Part shown: piece by piece, positions 55,802 through 64,000 of the stretch
Layout of the letters: each line of letters starts with the position of its first letter
Numbering within the stretch: the stretch's first letter is position 1
Assembly (NCBI RefSeq): GCF_023015905.1
Contig: NZ_JALKBD010000012.1
Coordinates: forward strand, 97,545-161,544
Direction: 5' to 3'
Length of the DNA stretch: 64,000 bases
From: Arenibacter sp. F20364
GTDB taxonomy: Bacteria; Bacteroidota; Bacteroidia; Flavobacteriales; Flavobacteriaceae
Program-made: the position numbers and the translations under genes
Notes under the pieces: model-generated
What the model was told of the DNA's origin: nothing
The model's database searches: none
The model's input: the letters and a program-made list of their open reading frames with translations, nothing else

Positions 55802-56641
55802 ATGGAAAAAGCAATCAATATCATAAAGTATTCAGGCGAGGTTCAAGCATTCAATATCGAAAAGCTAAAACGCTCTTTAAGGCATTCCAAAGCAAGTGAA
55901 AAACTTGTGCAAGAAATCGCCCAAGAAGTTCAGGAGCAATTAACTGAAGGAATGACAACCAAACGGATTTATGAAATAGCTTATAAGATGTTGAAACGCA
56001 AATCAAAATCAGGTTCTGCTAGATACAAACTCAAAAAAGCCATTATGGAATTTGGTCCAACTGGCTATCCTTTTGAGAAATATATTGGTAAAATCCTCGA
56101 ATATGAAGGCTTCAATACAGATGTAGGTGTCGTTATGCAAGGTCATTGTGTAACCCACGAAGTAGATGTAGCTGCTTTGAAAGCTAACGAACATTATTTA
56201 GTGGAATGTAAGTTCCATAGCGACCAAGGTAGAAATTGCAATGTAAAAATACCTCTTTACATACAGTCCAGGTTTAAGGATTTAGAAACTCAATGGTTAA
56301 AGCAAAATGACCATTCACTAAAATTTCATAAAGGCTGGGTTTATACCAATACAAGGTTCTCAACCGATGCTATACAATTTGGCGAATGTTCAGGGCTTGG
56401 ATTAGTAAGTTGGGATTATCCCGAAAAAAACAGCCTTAAAAGTAAAATTGATGGTTCAAGATTGTACCCGATTACGGCTTTACCTTCCTTAAGTAAGCAG
56501 GAAAAACAAAAGATACTAAACAAAGGCATTGTGCTTTGTAGAGAGGTTTGCGATAATCCAAAACTATTGGATGATTTGGGTATGGCATCATCCAAAAAGA
56601 AAAACATTCTTAAAGAAGCTAATGAATTATGTAACCATTAA
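55802..56641 (+). CDS. ATP-cone domain fused to Mrr-like restriction-endonuclease fold
   Basis: In this 279-residue protein the first roughly 95 residues form an ATP-cone (INIIKYSGEVQAFNIEKLKR...SGSARYKLKKAIMEFGPTG), the nucleotide-sensing module of ribonucleotide reductases and NrdR. The middle contains a PD-(D/E)XK-like core: THEVDVAAL (Asp near residue 121) and YLVECKFHSDQG (Glu-x-Lys near 134-136). This suggests a nuclease whose activity depends on the ATP/dATP state. It is flanked by UspA and a P-loop ATPase with gaps of 1 and 6 bp. Its role in a copper island is unknown; restriction or stress-triggered DNA cleavage is possible. Confidence 0.72.
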   Translation: MEKAINIIKYSGEVQAFNIEKLKRSLRHSKASEKLVQEIAQEVQEQLTEGMTTKRIYEIAYKMLKRKSKSGSARYKLKKAIMEFGPTGYPFEKYIGKILEYEGFNTDVGVVMQGHCVTHEVDVAALKANEHYLVECKFHSDQGRNCNVKIPLYIQSRFKDLETQWLKQNDHSLKFHKGWVYTNTRFSTDAIQFGECSGLGLVSWDYPEKNSLKSKIDGSRLYPITALPSLSKQEKQKILNKGIVLCREVCDNPKLLDDLGMASSKKKNILKEANELCNH

Positions 56642-56647
56642 AACAAA

Positions 56648-57199
56648 ATGAAAAGCAATAAAATCATAAAAACAAATTGGTGTGTTATTACTGGCGGTCC
56701 AAGTACTGGCAAAACTACCACTATCAATATGCTTGCCGAACGAGGATATGAAACCACCATTGAACACGCAAGGCATTATATAGATACAATGCGTGTAAAG
56801 GGACAGACTGTTGAAGAATTGCGAAGCAATAAACGAGAGTTTCAACTTGGTGTTTTAGATATGCAAATCGAGCAGGAAGCATCGATAAACCCTAAAGATT
56901 TAGTTTTTTTGGACAGGGCAATCCCTGATGCATTGGCGTACTATCGGTTTTTAAAATTAGAAGTTGACGAAATTTTAAAAGAAGCAATGCGTAAAGTGAA
57001 TTACAAAAAGGTTTTTGTTCTAGACAAACTGCCTTTAATCAACGACTATGCTCGATTGGAAAGTGAAAACGACCAAAATCAAATACACAATCTTATAACT
57101 GAAGTGTATGAATCATTACCGTTTCCAGTAGTACACGTCCCTGTATTACCACCATTGAAACGAGTGAATTTTATATTGAACAGCATTAAAAACAATTAA
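56648..57199 (+). CDS. P-loop ATPase (AAA_28 / NadR-like)
   Basis: This 183-residue cytoplasmic protein has a Walker A motif (ITGGPSTGKTTTI near residues 15-27) and a Walker B-like LVFLDRAIPDAL near 86-97. It resembles the small AAA_28/NadR-like ATP-binding proteins. It is tightly linked to the ATP-cone nuclease-like gene upstream (6 bp) and the CopB-like ATPase downstream (1 bp). It may be a nucleoside or cofactor kinase or a partner of the nuclease. No specific substrate can be read. Confidence 0.7.
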   Translation: MKSNKIIKTNWCVITGGPSTGKTTTINMLAERGYETTIEHARHYIDTMRVKGQTVEELRSNKREFQLGVLDMQIEQEASINPKDLVFLDRAIPDALAYYRFLKLEVDEILKEAMRKVNYKKVFVLDKLPLINDYARLESENDQNQIHNLITEVYESLPFPVVHVPVLPPLKRVNFILNSIKNN

Positions 57200-57200
57200 A

Positions 57201-59261
57201 ATGGAACATCACGAACACCATAACCACGAAAACCATTCCAAGGAGAAAGTAGAAATGGACCATAGTAAAATGGACCATTCTGGTCATAATCCTGCTCACG
57301 GAGAAATGGGTCACGACCATCACAAAATGATGATAGAAGATTTTAAGCGAAGATTTTGGGTGTCCACAATTTTGACGATACCGATTCTTCTATTATCGCC
57401 AATGATACAGAATTGGTTAGGAGTGGACTGGAATTTCACAGGCAGTAATTATGTACTGTTCGCTTTATCGAGTATTGTTTACTTCTACGGTGGATGGCCA
57501 TTTTTAAAAGGTTTGGTGAGTGAGTTAAAGAAGAAGTCAGCAGGAATGATGACACTTATTGCCGTAGCAATTTCGGCAGCATATTTTTATAGTGTTGCGG
57601 TCATTTTTGGGTTCGAGGGCAAAACGTTTTTTTGGGAATTAGCAACACTTATTGACGTAATGCTAATTGGTCATTGGCTAGAAATGCGTTCTATTTTGGG
57701 TGCAAGTAAAGCCTTAGAAGCATTGGCAGCATTAATGCCTAATGAAGCTAATTTGGTAGATGGTAGCCAAACTCGAAAAGTAAAAATAAGCGAACTAAAC
57801 GAAGGAGATATCATCCTTATCAAACCAGGAGAAAAAGTACCAGCTGATGGAATAATTGTAGACGGAAAAAGTGACCTTAATGAAAGTATGCTTACTGGTG
57901 AAAGTAAGCCTGTAAGCAAAAGTGTTGATGAAGAAGTAATTGGTGGTGCTATTAATGGCAATGGGGTCATTAAAGTAAAAGTAAAAGGTATTGGAGAGGA
58001 AACCTATTTATCCAAAGTGATAAATATGGTTCAGACGGCTCAAAAGCAAAAGTCTAAAACACAACGTTTAGCAGACGTAGCTGCAAAATGGCTTACTGTA
58101 ATTGCATTAGTATTAGGTTTTGGTACATTCTTTACGTGGTTGGCTTTAGGAGAAACAGTATCATTTGCCTTAGAACGTATGGTAACTGTTATGGTTATCT
58201 GTTGTCCACACGCTTTAGGTCTGGCTGTACCTCTAGTAGCTGCTATATCTACTAGTATTTCGGCAAAAAATGGATTATTGATTCGTAATAGAACAGCTTT
58301 TGAAGCATCTCGCAAAATATCGACCATAGTATTCGACAAAACTGGAACACTTACCAAGGGTTCACACGAAGTAGTACGTATTGTTCCATTATCATCAGAC
58401 TACGATAAAACAGAACTCTTAAAGTATGCGACGGCTGTTGAAAGCCCTTCCGAACATCATATTTCCAAAGGTTTAAGAAGAAAGGCAAAAGAAGAAAATA
58501 TTAAGATTCCTTCTGTAACCGATTTCAAGTACAACGCAGGCGTTGGTGTTAGTGGAACGGTCAATGGGAAGAAAGTACAGGCAGGTGGTTATGTGCTAAT
58601 GGAACAATTGAACAAGAGTGTTGCTGAAGATAAATACGAGGGCATTGAAACCAAAATCTTTACCATAGTAGATGATGAAGTGATAGGCTTTGTAACCTTC
58701 GCAGATGAAATCAGGGAGAGTTCTTATGAAGCTATCAAAATCCTCCAAAAAAACAATATAAAAGTGTCTTTACTTACTGGCGATAATGAGAGAGTAGCAA
58801 AAGATGTAGCTGATAAATTAGGACTTGATGATTATATGGCTGAAGTATTACCAGACCAGAAACAAGACAAAATAATAGAATTGCAAGCAATGGACGAATT
58901 TGTGGCAATGACAGGTGACGGTGTAAACGATGCACCTGCTTTAGCACAGGCAGATGTAGGTATTGCCATTGGTTCAGGAACAGATGTAGCGGCCGAAACT
59001 GCGGATATAGTACTAGTGGACAGCAACCCAAAAGACATTGCCAACTTGATATTATTTGGTAAGGCCACCTATCGCAAAATGGTTCAGAATCTGGTTTGGG
59101 CAACAGGTTACAATATTGTGGCTTTGCCCTTAGCAACGGGGTTCATTCCTGGACTTATGATAAGCCCAGCATTTGGAGCTGCACTAATGAGTATCAGTAC
59201 TATAATCTGTGCTATAAATGCACAATTATTAAAAGGAAACCTTAAGACAAAAACGACATAA
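57201..59261 (+). CDS. copB: CopB-like P1B-type metal-translocating ATPase
   Basis: This 686-residue membrane pump has a long His/Met-rich N-terminus (HHEHHNHEN...MDHSKMDHSGHN) in place of an HMA domain. It has the transmembrane metal motif CCPHALGLAVP (Cys-Pro-His, P1B-3 type), the phosphorylation motif VFDKTGTLTKG and hinge TGDGVNDAPALAQ. These features fit copper or silver export of the CopB group rather than CPC-type CopA. Its start follows the P-loop ATPase stop by one base, and it overlaps the next gene by one base. Confidence 0.93.
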   Translation: MEHHEHHNHENHSKEKVEMDHSKMDHSGHNPAHGEMGHDHHKMMIEDFKRRFWVSTILTIPILLLSPMIQNWLGVDWNFTGSNYVLFALSSIVYFYGGWPFLKGLVSELKKKSAGMMTLIAVAISAAYFYSVAVIFGFEGKTFFWELATLIDVMLIGHWLEMRSILGASKALEALAALMPNEANLVDGSQTRKVKISELNEGDIILIKPGEKVPADGIIVDGKSDLNESMLTGESKPVSKSVDEEVIGGAINGNGVIKVKVKGIGEETYLSKVINMVQTAQKQKSKTQRLADVAAKWLTVIALVLGFGTFFTWLALGETVSFALERMVTVMVICCPHALGLAVPLVAAISTSISAKNGLLIRNRTAFEASRKISTIVFDKTGTLTKGSHEVVRIVPLSSDYDKTELLKYATAVESPSEHHISKGLRRKAKEENIKIPSVTDFKYNAGVGVSGTVNGKKVQAGGYVLMEQLNKSVAEDKYEGIETKIFTIVDDEVIGFVTFADEIRESSYEAIKILQKNNIKVSLLTGDNERVAKDVADKLGLDDYMAEVLPDQKQDKIIELQAMDEFVAMTGDGVNDAPALAQADVGIAIGSGTDVAAETADIVLVDSNPKDIANLILFGKATYRKMVQNLVWATGYNIVALPLATGFIPGLMISPAFGAALMSISTIICAINAQLLKGNLKTKTT

Positions 59262-59848
59262 TGAAAAAACTAACCTTATTAATTGCAATAGCACTTCTAA
59301 TAGTGAGTTGCAAAAACGAAAAGACAACTTCTGAAGAACAAAAGCACAATCATAATGTTTCAACTGAAAAAGTTGAACAATCAAAAAAGAAGCCTTTAAG
59401 TCCTCATACCGAAACGATGGCAATGATTGGTGATGCACATATTCACATAGACTATTCATCACCTGGAGTTAGAGATAGAATAATTTTCGGCGGTTTATTG
59501 GCATACGACCAAGTATGGCAAGCAGGAGCACATATGGCAACTTGGATAGAGACCAATAAGGACTTACGAATTAAAGGTAAAACACTTCCTGCTGGTAAGT
59601 ATGGATTCTTTACAATTCCTTCAAAAGATGAGTGGACAATCATATTTAATTCTAATTGGGAGCAGCACGGTAAAGATGAATATGATGAAAAAGATGATGT
59701 TATTAGGTTTAAAGTAAAACCTACTTTTTCTGAAGAAATAAAGGAACATTTAGAATACAAAGTCGATAAAGTTGATGACGCCGAAGGGAAAATAAATTTG
59801 TCTTGGGAAAAAGTTTCAATTGACTTCAATTTTAAAGTAGAACAATAG
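59261..59848 (+). CDS. DUF2911 lipoprotein
   Basis: This 195-residue lipoprotein (IAIALLIVSCKNEK, Cys near 17) has a His-rich stretch (EEQKHNHNVSTEK) followed by a DUF2911 domain (HIHIDYSSPGVRDRIIFGGL, LPAGKYGFFTIPSKDEWTII). The family is widespread in Bacteroidota and its function is unknown. The His-rich tail and the genomic neighbours point to envelope metal handling. Confidence 0.85.
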   Translation: MKKLTLLIAIALLIVSCKNEKTTSEEQKHNHNVSTEKVEQSKKKPLSPHTETMAMIGDAHIHIDYSSPGVRDRIIFGGLLAYDQVWQAGAHMATWIETNKDLRIKGKTLPAGKYGFFTIPSKDEWTIIFNSNWEQHGKDEYDEKDDVIRFKVKPTFSEEIKEHLEYKVDKVDDAEGKINLSWEKVSIDFNFKVEQ

Positions 59849-60565
59849 ATGGTAAATAGGCACACAGCACAAAAAATTAGAAAAGTACACCGCTATTTGG
59901 GTCTCTTTTTAGGGATTCAATTCCTGTTTTGGACAATTAGTGGAATGTATTTCAGCTGGACAAATATCGATGATATACACGGTGACCACTTTAAAAATTT
60001 AGAGTATCAGCCCAAAGCGTTTAACAATCTTATAAGTCCATCACTGCTTAATGTTTCAGAAGGCGTTAATACCATTGCCTTAAGAGACATTGATAACGTG
60101 CCATATTATTGGGTAAATGGCAAGCAACTTTATAATGCTATTGATGGAAGTCTAAAAAATAAAATCACAAAAGACGAGGCACTTTATATCGCTAAAAACA
60201 ATATGAAAGGCGGTCTAGAGGTAAATGCTATTGAGCAAATTAATGAGGTTGACAAACATCACGAATATAGAGAAAAGCTTTTGCCAGCTTTTGTGATTTC
60301 ATATAAAACAGACGAAGCTCTCAAAGCCTACGTATCAATTAAAGATGGAAAATTTCAGACCGTAAGACATCGCAGTTGGCGATGGTTTGACTTTTTATGG
60401 ATGACCCACACAATGGATTACGATGGTAGGGATAATTTCAATACTACGGTCTTAAGGGCCTTCTCCCTCTTAGGGTTGATTACAGTATTAAGTGGCTTCT
60501 TATTATGGTACACATCGTCACCTTCAATTAGAAAATTATTAAAACGAAAAAAAACAAAGAAATGA
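59849..60565 (+). CDS. PepSY-domain membrane protein
   Basis: This 238-residue protein has an N-terminal helix (GLFLGIQFLFWTISGMYF), a periplasmic PepSY domain (about 60-165, ALYIAKNNMKGG) and a C-terminal helix (LRAFSLLGLITVLSGFLLWY). HRYLG near the start and an HRSWRWFDFLWMTH segment near 175-188 resemble the heme/metal-reductase-like PepSY-TM proteins. It may be a ferric- or cupric-reductase-type subunit. It overlaps the adaptor gene by 4 bp. Confidence 0.8.
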   Translation: MVNRHTAQKIRKVHRYLGLFLGIQFLFWTISGMYFSWTNIDDIHGDHFKNLEYQPKAFNNLISPSLLNVSEGVNTIALRDIDNVPYYWVNGKQLYNAIDGSLKNKITKDEALYIAKNNMKGGLEVNAIEQINEVDKHHEYREKLLPAFVISYKTDEALKAYVSIKDGKFQTVRHRSWRWFDFLWMTHTMDYDGRDNFNTTVLRAFSLLGLITVLSGFLLWYTSSPSIRKLLKRKKTKK

Positions 60566-62334
60566 AGAAATACGCAATTTACATTGGATTAGTAGTCATA
60601 GGATTACTGTTGGGGTGGTTATTTTTTGGTAACTCATCAAACAAAGAAGCAGAACATAATCACAATGAAGTGGCAGACGCCAATCAAATGTGGACCTGCT
60701 CAATGCACCCACAAATTATGCAACCTGAACCTGGTGATTGTCCTATCTGCGGGATGGATTTAATTCCCGCCGAAAGTAGTGCAGATGGTTTGTTGGCAGA
60801 CCAATTCAAACTAACGGAAAATGCTATGGCTTTGGCTAATGTGCAGACATCCATAGTAGGTAATGGTAGTGTGGAAAATAACGCCATAAAGTTATCAGGA
60901 AAAATAGTTGAAAATGAAGAATCCAACGCTGTACAAGTGAGCTATTTTTCCGGAAGAATAGAACGTTTGAACGTGAGCTTTACTGGAGAAGAAATTCGTA
61001 AAGGGCAATTGTTAGCTACTATTTACTCGCCTGAATTATATGCAGCACAACAAGAGTTGATTACGGCAGCTTCATTAAAAGAATCACAACCAGCGCTATA
61101 CAAGGCGGTCAGAAATAAATTGAAACTCTGGAAATTATCCGAGAATCAAATAAATAAAATTGAAACTTCTGGTAAGGTGTTAGAAAACTTTCCTGTATAT
61201 GCTACGGTTTCTGGTACAGTATCAGAAAAATTAGTAGAACAAGGTGATTATATAAAGCAAGGCCAGCCGCTATTAAAAATAGCGAAATTAAACACTGTTT
61301 GGGCAAATTTCGATGTCTATGAAAATCAGATTGATTTGTTCAAAAAAGGTCAAAATGTAATTATTACCTCCAATGCCTATCCCAACAAAGAATTTAAAGG
61401 CAAAGTATCATTTATTGACCCAGTATTAGACACGCGAACACGAACGGTAAAATTAAGGGTGGTATTAAACAATAAAGATGACCTATTTAAACCTGGGATG
61501 TTTGTTGAGGGTAAAATTGATGGTGTTTCTTCAACCAAAGAGCAGCTACTAAATATTCCATCAACGGCAGTTTTATGGACTGGAGAACGTTCAGTAGTGT
61601 ATGTAAAAAGCAGTCCTGATGAACCAATTTTTGAAATGCAAGAAGTAAAGTTGGGTAATAGCATCGGAGATAGTTATGAGGTATTAAATGGTTTGGAGAA
61701 TGGTGATGAGATAGTCACTAATGGAACTTTTACTATCGATGCAGCGGCTCAATTGCAGGGTAAAAAATCAATGATGAACAAGGAAGGCGGAAAAGTAATG
61801 ACCGGACACGAAGGACATTTAGGGATGCAAGAAACAACTTCAGGCGAAGATAGTAATCACTCAGAAATGAGTGAGAGGATAAAAGTCTCTGTAGATTTTC
61901 AAAATCAATTGAAAACGTTTTTTAATAATTATTTAGGTGTAAAGGATGCATTGGTAAAAGATGATTCAAAGAAAGTAGCTGACGATGCAAAGGAACTACT
62001 CAATAAATTGAATCAGATTGATATGAAATTATTGAAAGACAACAGTGCTCATAATCACTGGATGAAGTTGGAAAAAGAACTAAAATCTTCAACTAAATCT
62101 ATTGCAGAAGCCTCGGATATAAAAGAACAGAGAAATCATTTTAAGCATCTATCATCACATTTGGGCAGTGCGATACAGTTATTTGGTGTCAACGAAAAGG
62201 TATACAATCAATTTTGCCCAATGGCAGATAACAACAAAGGCGCTTATTGGCTGAGCAAAGAAGAAAAAGTATTAAATCCATATTTCGGTGATGCAATGCT
62301 GACCTGCGGAGAGGTAAAACAAGTAATAGACTAA
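60562..62334 (+). CDS. cusB: CusB-type RND adaptor with metal-binding N-domain and DUF3347 C-domain
   Basis: This 590-residue periplasmic adaptor has an N-terminal anchor (YIGLVVIGLLLGWLFFG), a metal-binding TCSMHP...GDCPICGMDL domain (about 48-66), a membrane-fusion-protein core (about 110-400, with VSYFSGRIERLNVSFTGEE and PVYATVSGTVSEKL) and a C-terminal DUF3347 domain (about 455-590, FCPMADNN...YFGDAMLTCGEV). It links CusA to the outer-membrane channel and delivers metal. The gene is about 10 kb from cusA, an unusual split. The DUF3347 part resembles the free DUF3347 lipoprotein at 51988. Confidence 0.92.
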   Translation: MKKYAIYIGLVVIGLLLGWLFFGNSSNKEAEHNHNEVADANQMWTCSMHPQIMQPEPGDCPICGMDLIPAESSADGLLADQFKLTENAMALANVQTSIVGNGSVENNAIKLSGKIVENEESNAVQVSYFSGRIERLNVSFTGEEIRKGQLLATIYSPELYAAQQELITAASLKESQPALYKAVRNKLKLWKLSENQINKIETSGKVLENFPVYATVSGTVSEKLVEQGDYIKQGQPLLKIAKLNTVWANFDVYENQIDLFKKGQNVIITSNAYPNKEFKGKVSFIDPVLDTRTRTVKLRVVLNNKDDLFKPGMFVEGKIDGVSSTKEQLLNIPSTAVLWTGERSVVYVKSSPDEPIFEMQEVKLGNSIGDSYEVLNGLENGDEIVTNGTFTIDAAAQLQGKKSMMNKEGGKVMTGHEGHLGMQETTSGEDSNHSEMSERIKVSVDFQNQLKTFFNNYLGVKDALVKDDSKKVADDAKELLNKLNQIDMKLLKDNSAHNHWMKLEKELKSSTKSIAEASDIKEQRNHFKHLSSHLGSAIQLFGVNEKVYNQFCPMADNNKGAYWLSKEEKVLNPYFGDAMLTCGEVKQVID

Positions 62335-62363
62335 TCAACCATTTAGCACAAAACTATTGTATT

Positions 62364-62849
62364 ATGAGAACTCATATTATTTCAACAGGCGGTACGATTG
62401 AAGGTCTTGATTATGAAAACCTTAATCAAAAACAAACGACTACAGTTGCAATTGACGATATACTTTCCAACGCCCGAGTTGCATTAAAATATACTATTGA
62501 AAAAATTCTAAACAAAGATAGTCGGTTTATTAATGATGATGACAGAGAACTAATAGCCGAAAAAATAAAATCTAATGACTCAGACAAAATATTATTGACT
62601 CACGGTACTATTACAATGGTTGAAACCGCTCAGTTTTTAGGTAGGCTTGCCCTCAATAAAACAATTGTACTCACTGGCGCATTTATTTTGGGAACAAAAA
62701 AGAATACCGATGCTCCTTTCAATTTGGGGTTTGCTCTTTCTGCGCTTCAGATTCTAGAACCAGGAGTATATATCGCTATGAACGGAGCAATTTTTAATTG
62801 GGATAATGTGAAAAAAAATAATCAGAACAATCGATTTGAAACCATATAA
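62364..62849 (+). CDS. Half-length type I asparaginase-like protein
   Basis: This 161-residue protein has the two asparaginase signature blocks, HIISTGGTIEGLDY near residues 4-17 and LLTHGTITMVETA near 76-88. It ends where only the N-terminal domain of a normal asparaginase (about 320 residues) would end. Such single-domain forms exist as separate Bacteroidota proteins. The substrate is uncertain. Its link to the metal genes is positional (29 bp downstream of the adaptor). Confidence 0.7.
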   Translation: MRTHIISTGGTIEGLDYENLNQKQTTTVAIDDILSNARVALKYTIEKILNKDSRFINDDDRELIAEKIKSNDSDKILLTHGTITMVETAQFLGRLALNKTIVLTGAFILGTKKNTDAPFNLGFALSALQILEPGVYIAMNGAIFNWDNVKKNNQNNRFETI

Positions 62850-62864
62850 GGTTCGGTATGCACT

Positions 62865-63782
62865 ATGTTTGGAACCTCGATACATTGGACAACTTTTTTC
62901 TATCTTTTATTAGATACTGTCATTGTATTGTTTACGCTATATTATTCTACTCGAAAGGATTCTAGCGGATATAAAAGATTTTTTTATCTAGGCATCCTGT
63001 TTATAACATACAATCTAACAGGTGGATTCTTACCTATTGAAAATTTTCCAGGACCTTTTATTCTTCAATATGTCATAACATATGGTGTTGCCATAGCGCT
63101 CTGTGTTTATATCGTTTACTATTTGTACAAGGAATATGATATTGTGGTTTTAAAGTATAATTCTTCTATCCGAAATTTAGCAATTTTAGTCTCGGTAAGT
63201 TTTATCATCCTCTTTTTAATTCCATACTTCTACACATCTTCCTTGAAGTCTTCAAGACTGCTTTTTACCATACCAATTTCGATAATCGCTTTTTTATTTT
63301 TAGGGATGTTTTACGAGAGGATTTCTAATCCGAGTAACCCAAATGAATATATTTTACGACGTAACAGATTATCAATGGTTAGTGTGGCCAGTATTGCTTT
63401 ATTACCTGTATTGACATTTATTGGAGATTACCAATGGTTGACTTTTACAGTTATGAATGCATCTTTTTACGCAATTACTATTATTGAGATAGATAGGCAT
63501 ATTTATTTTTTAGAAAATAAAACTAAAATGTATGAAGTATTTGCAATGAGCAAAGAACAGGCAATCAATTCAGCCGATGTGAAAATTATTTATGAAAATT
63601 TGACAAGAAGAGAAATAGAGATTACCTTGTCAATTCTCGGTAACCTTAGTTATAAACAAATCGCCAAGGATTTATTTATTGCAGAAAGTACCGTATCCAA
63701 ACACGCCTCTAACATCTACAAAAAAACGGGTGCAAAGAATAGAAGACAATTTATTTCTCGCTACCGAAAAAAGTCTAAATAG
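62865..63782 (+). CDS. Seven-transmembrane LuxR-type transcriptional regulator
   Basis: In this 305-residue protein the first roughly 215 residues contain about seven hydrophobic helices (WTTFFYLLLDTVIVLFTLYY, LAILVSVSFIILFLIPYF and others). The C-terminus is a LuxR/GerE HTH (LTRREIEITLSILGNLSYKQ, FIAESTVSKHASNIYKK) at about 238-300. It would sense a membrane or extracellular signal and bind DNA while anchored. It is 15 bp from the asparaginase-like gene and could regulate that gene or the island's genes. Confidence 0.8.
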   Translation: MFGTSIHWTTFFYLLLDTVIVLFTLYYSTRKDSSGYKRFFYLGILFITYNLTGGFLPIENFPGPFILQYVITYGVAIALCVYIVYYLYKEYDIVVLKYNSSIRNLAILVSVSFIILFLIPYFYTSSLKSSRLLFTIPISIIAFLFLGMFYERISNPSNPNEYILRRNRLSMVSVASIALLPVLTFIGDYQWLTFTVMNASFYAITIIEIDRHIYFLENKTKMYEVFAMSKEQAINSADVKIIYENLTRREIEITLSILGNLSYKQIAKDLFIAESTVSKHASNIYKKTGAKNRRQFISRYRKKSK

Positions 63783-63825
63783 CGTTATTCCTAGCTTGAC
63801 AACAATTAGCGTAGGAATATACGGC

Positions 63826-63851
63826 TTATTCCGTATATATCTACGGAATAA
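63826..63851. terminator. Perfect inverted repeat after LuxR-type gene
   Basis: TTATTCCGTA (63826-63835) and TACGGAATAA (63842-63851) form a perfect 10-bp stem with a 6-nt loop, 44 bp beyond the regulator's stop. It lacks a T-run, so it is either a weak transcription end or a protein-binding palindrome. Confidence 0.4.
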
Positions 63852-63922
63852 AATGTCTTTCTTTCAAAATTATGTTATTACATTTCATTAGTTCTTTAGC
63901 CGCCCTGGCTATTTCGGAGTGA

Positions 63923-63954
63923 TGGTGCCACCTGTTTCGGTCAAACAGTGCCAC
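63923..63954. repeat. Paired GTGCCAC repeats, possible insertion-sequence end
   Basis: GTGCCAC occurs at 63925-63931 and 63948-63954 in direct orientation, 23 bp apart, in the last 80 bp of the window. Repeated short motifs near an end are typical of IS21-family elements. A transposase would start beyond the right edge. This is a guess from the repeat only; the rest of 63783-64000 shows no gene. Confidence 0.25.
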
Positions 63955-64000
63955 TTTGAAAGATCTTTCAATAATACAAAAAAAATGTGTTAAGCGTTTT

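Larger units (their letters stand above)
44878..64000. mobile_element. Integrative element carrying copper/silver resistance genes (element C), right end off-window
   Basis: The element starts at the second tRNA-Leu fragment, has its own arm-type repeats (GTTGTACC) and its own integrase at 45145. It then has 18 genes, all on the plus strand, dominated by metal efflux and metal binding. Relaxase or conjugation genes are not seen in the visible 19 kb and could lie further right. The intact tRNA-Leu should mark its right boundary. Confidence 0.65.

Noticed and set aside
1..64000. CRISPR array or rRNA operon
   Set aside because: No regularly spaced identical repeats of 25-40 bp and no rRNA-like sequence were seen in the window.

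Overview
The window is from a low-GC member of the Bacteroidota, most likely a marine or environmental Flavobacteriaceae. The evidence is a SusC/SusD pair with a FecR/ECF switch, lipoprotein and signal-peptide styles typical of the group, a Bacteroidota-type MobA/MobB mobilization pair, HYC/CC, DUF2911 and DUF3347 families, and TAnnTTTG-like promoter elements. I cannot name the species.

Nearly everything here is accessory DNA. Two near-identical 54-bp blocks (632-685 and 44878-44931) are the 3' half of a minus-strand tRNA-Leu(UAG). Neither continues into a tRNA 5' half, so both are att copies and the intact tRNA should lie beyond the right edge. They delimit tandem integrative elements. Element A (1 to ~631) shows only its right end, with a GIY-YIG-type gene. 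Element B (~632 to ~44931) is complete and about 44 kb. Element C (~44878 to beyond 64000) shows its left ~19 kb. B and C each start with a tyrosine integrase just inside the left att copy. Each element has its own 7-8 bp direct repeat spaced 11 bp start to start near its ends; these are candidate integrase arm sites.

Element B carries its integrase, an AbiEi/AbiEii toxin-antitoxin operon with a four-half-site operator, and a MobA/MobB relaxase pair with palindromes that could be oriT. It has no conjugation machinery, so it looks mobilizable rather than self-transmissible. Its cargo, 7.9-43.9 kb, is a large polysaccharide utilization locus (PUL). The PUL has an ECF sigma factor diverging from fecR, then susC with an STN domain, susD, two near-duplicate beta-helix proteins, two GH29-type fucosidases, GH95, GH97, GH3, GH92, a Gfo/Idh/MocA (GH109-like) oxidoreductase, four intact SGNH/SASA esterases plus one esterase remnant, two PhoD-like metallophosphatases, and two large putative (alpha/alpha)-toroid enzymes I cannot assign to a family. 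The predicted target is a fucose-containing, probably acetylated glycan. No sulfatase was seen. The PUL sits between mobA and a small helix-turn-helix gene that is frameshifted and would normally belong to the mobilization backbone.

Element C is a copper/silver-type metal resistance island: CusA, a TolC-like channel, DUF3347, heme-binding, an HMA-AraC regulator, HMA-MauE, small membrane proteins, UspA, an ATP-cone nuclease, a P-loop ATPase, a CopB-like P-type ATPase, DUF2911, PepSY, a CusB-DUF3347 fusion, a half-length asparaginase-like protein and a membrane LuxR-type regulator.
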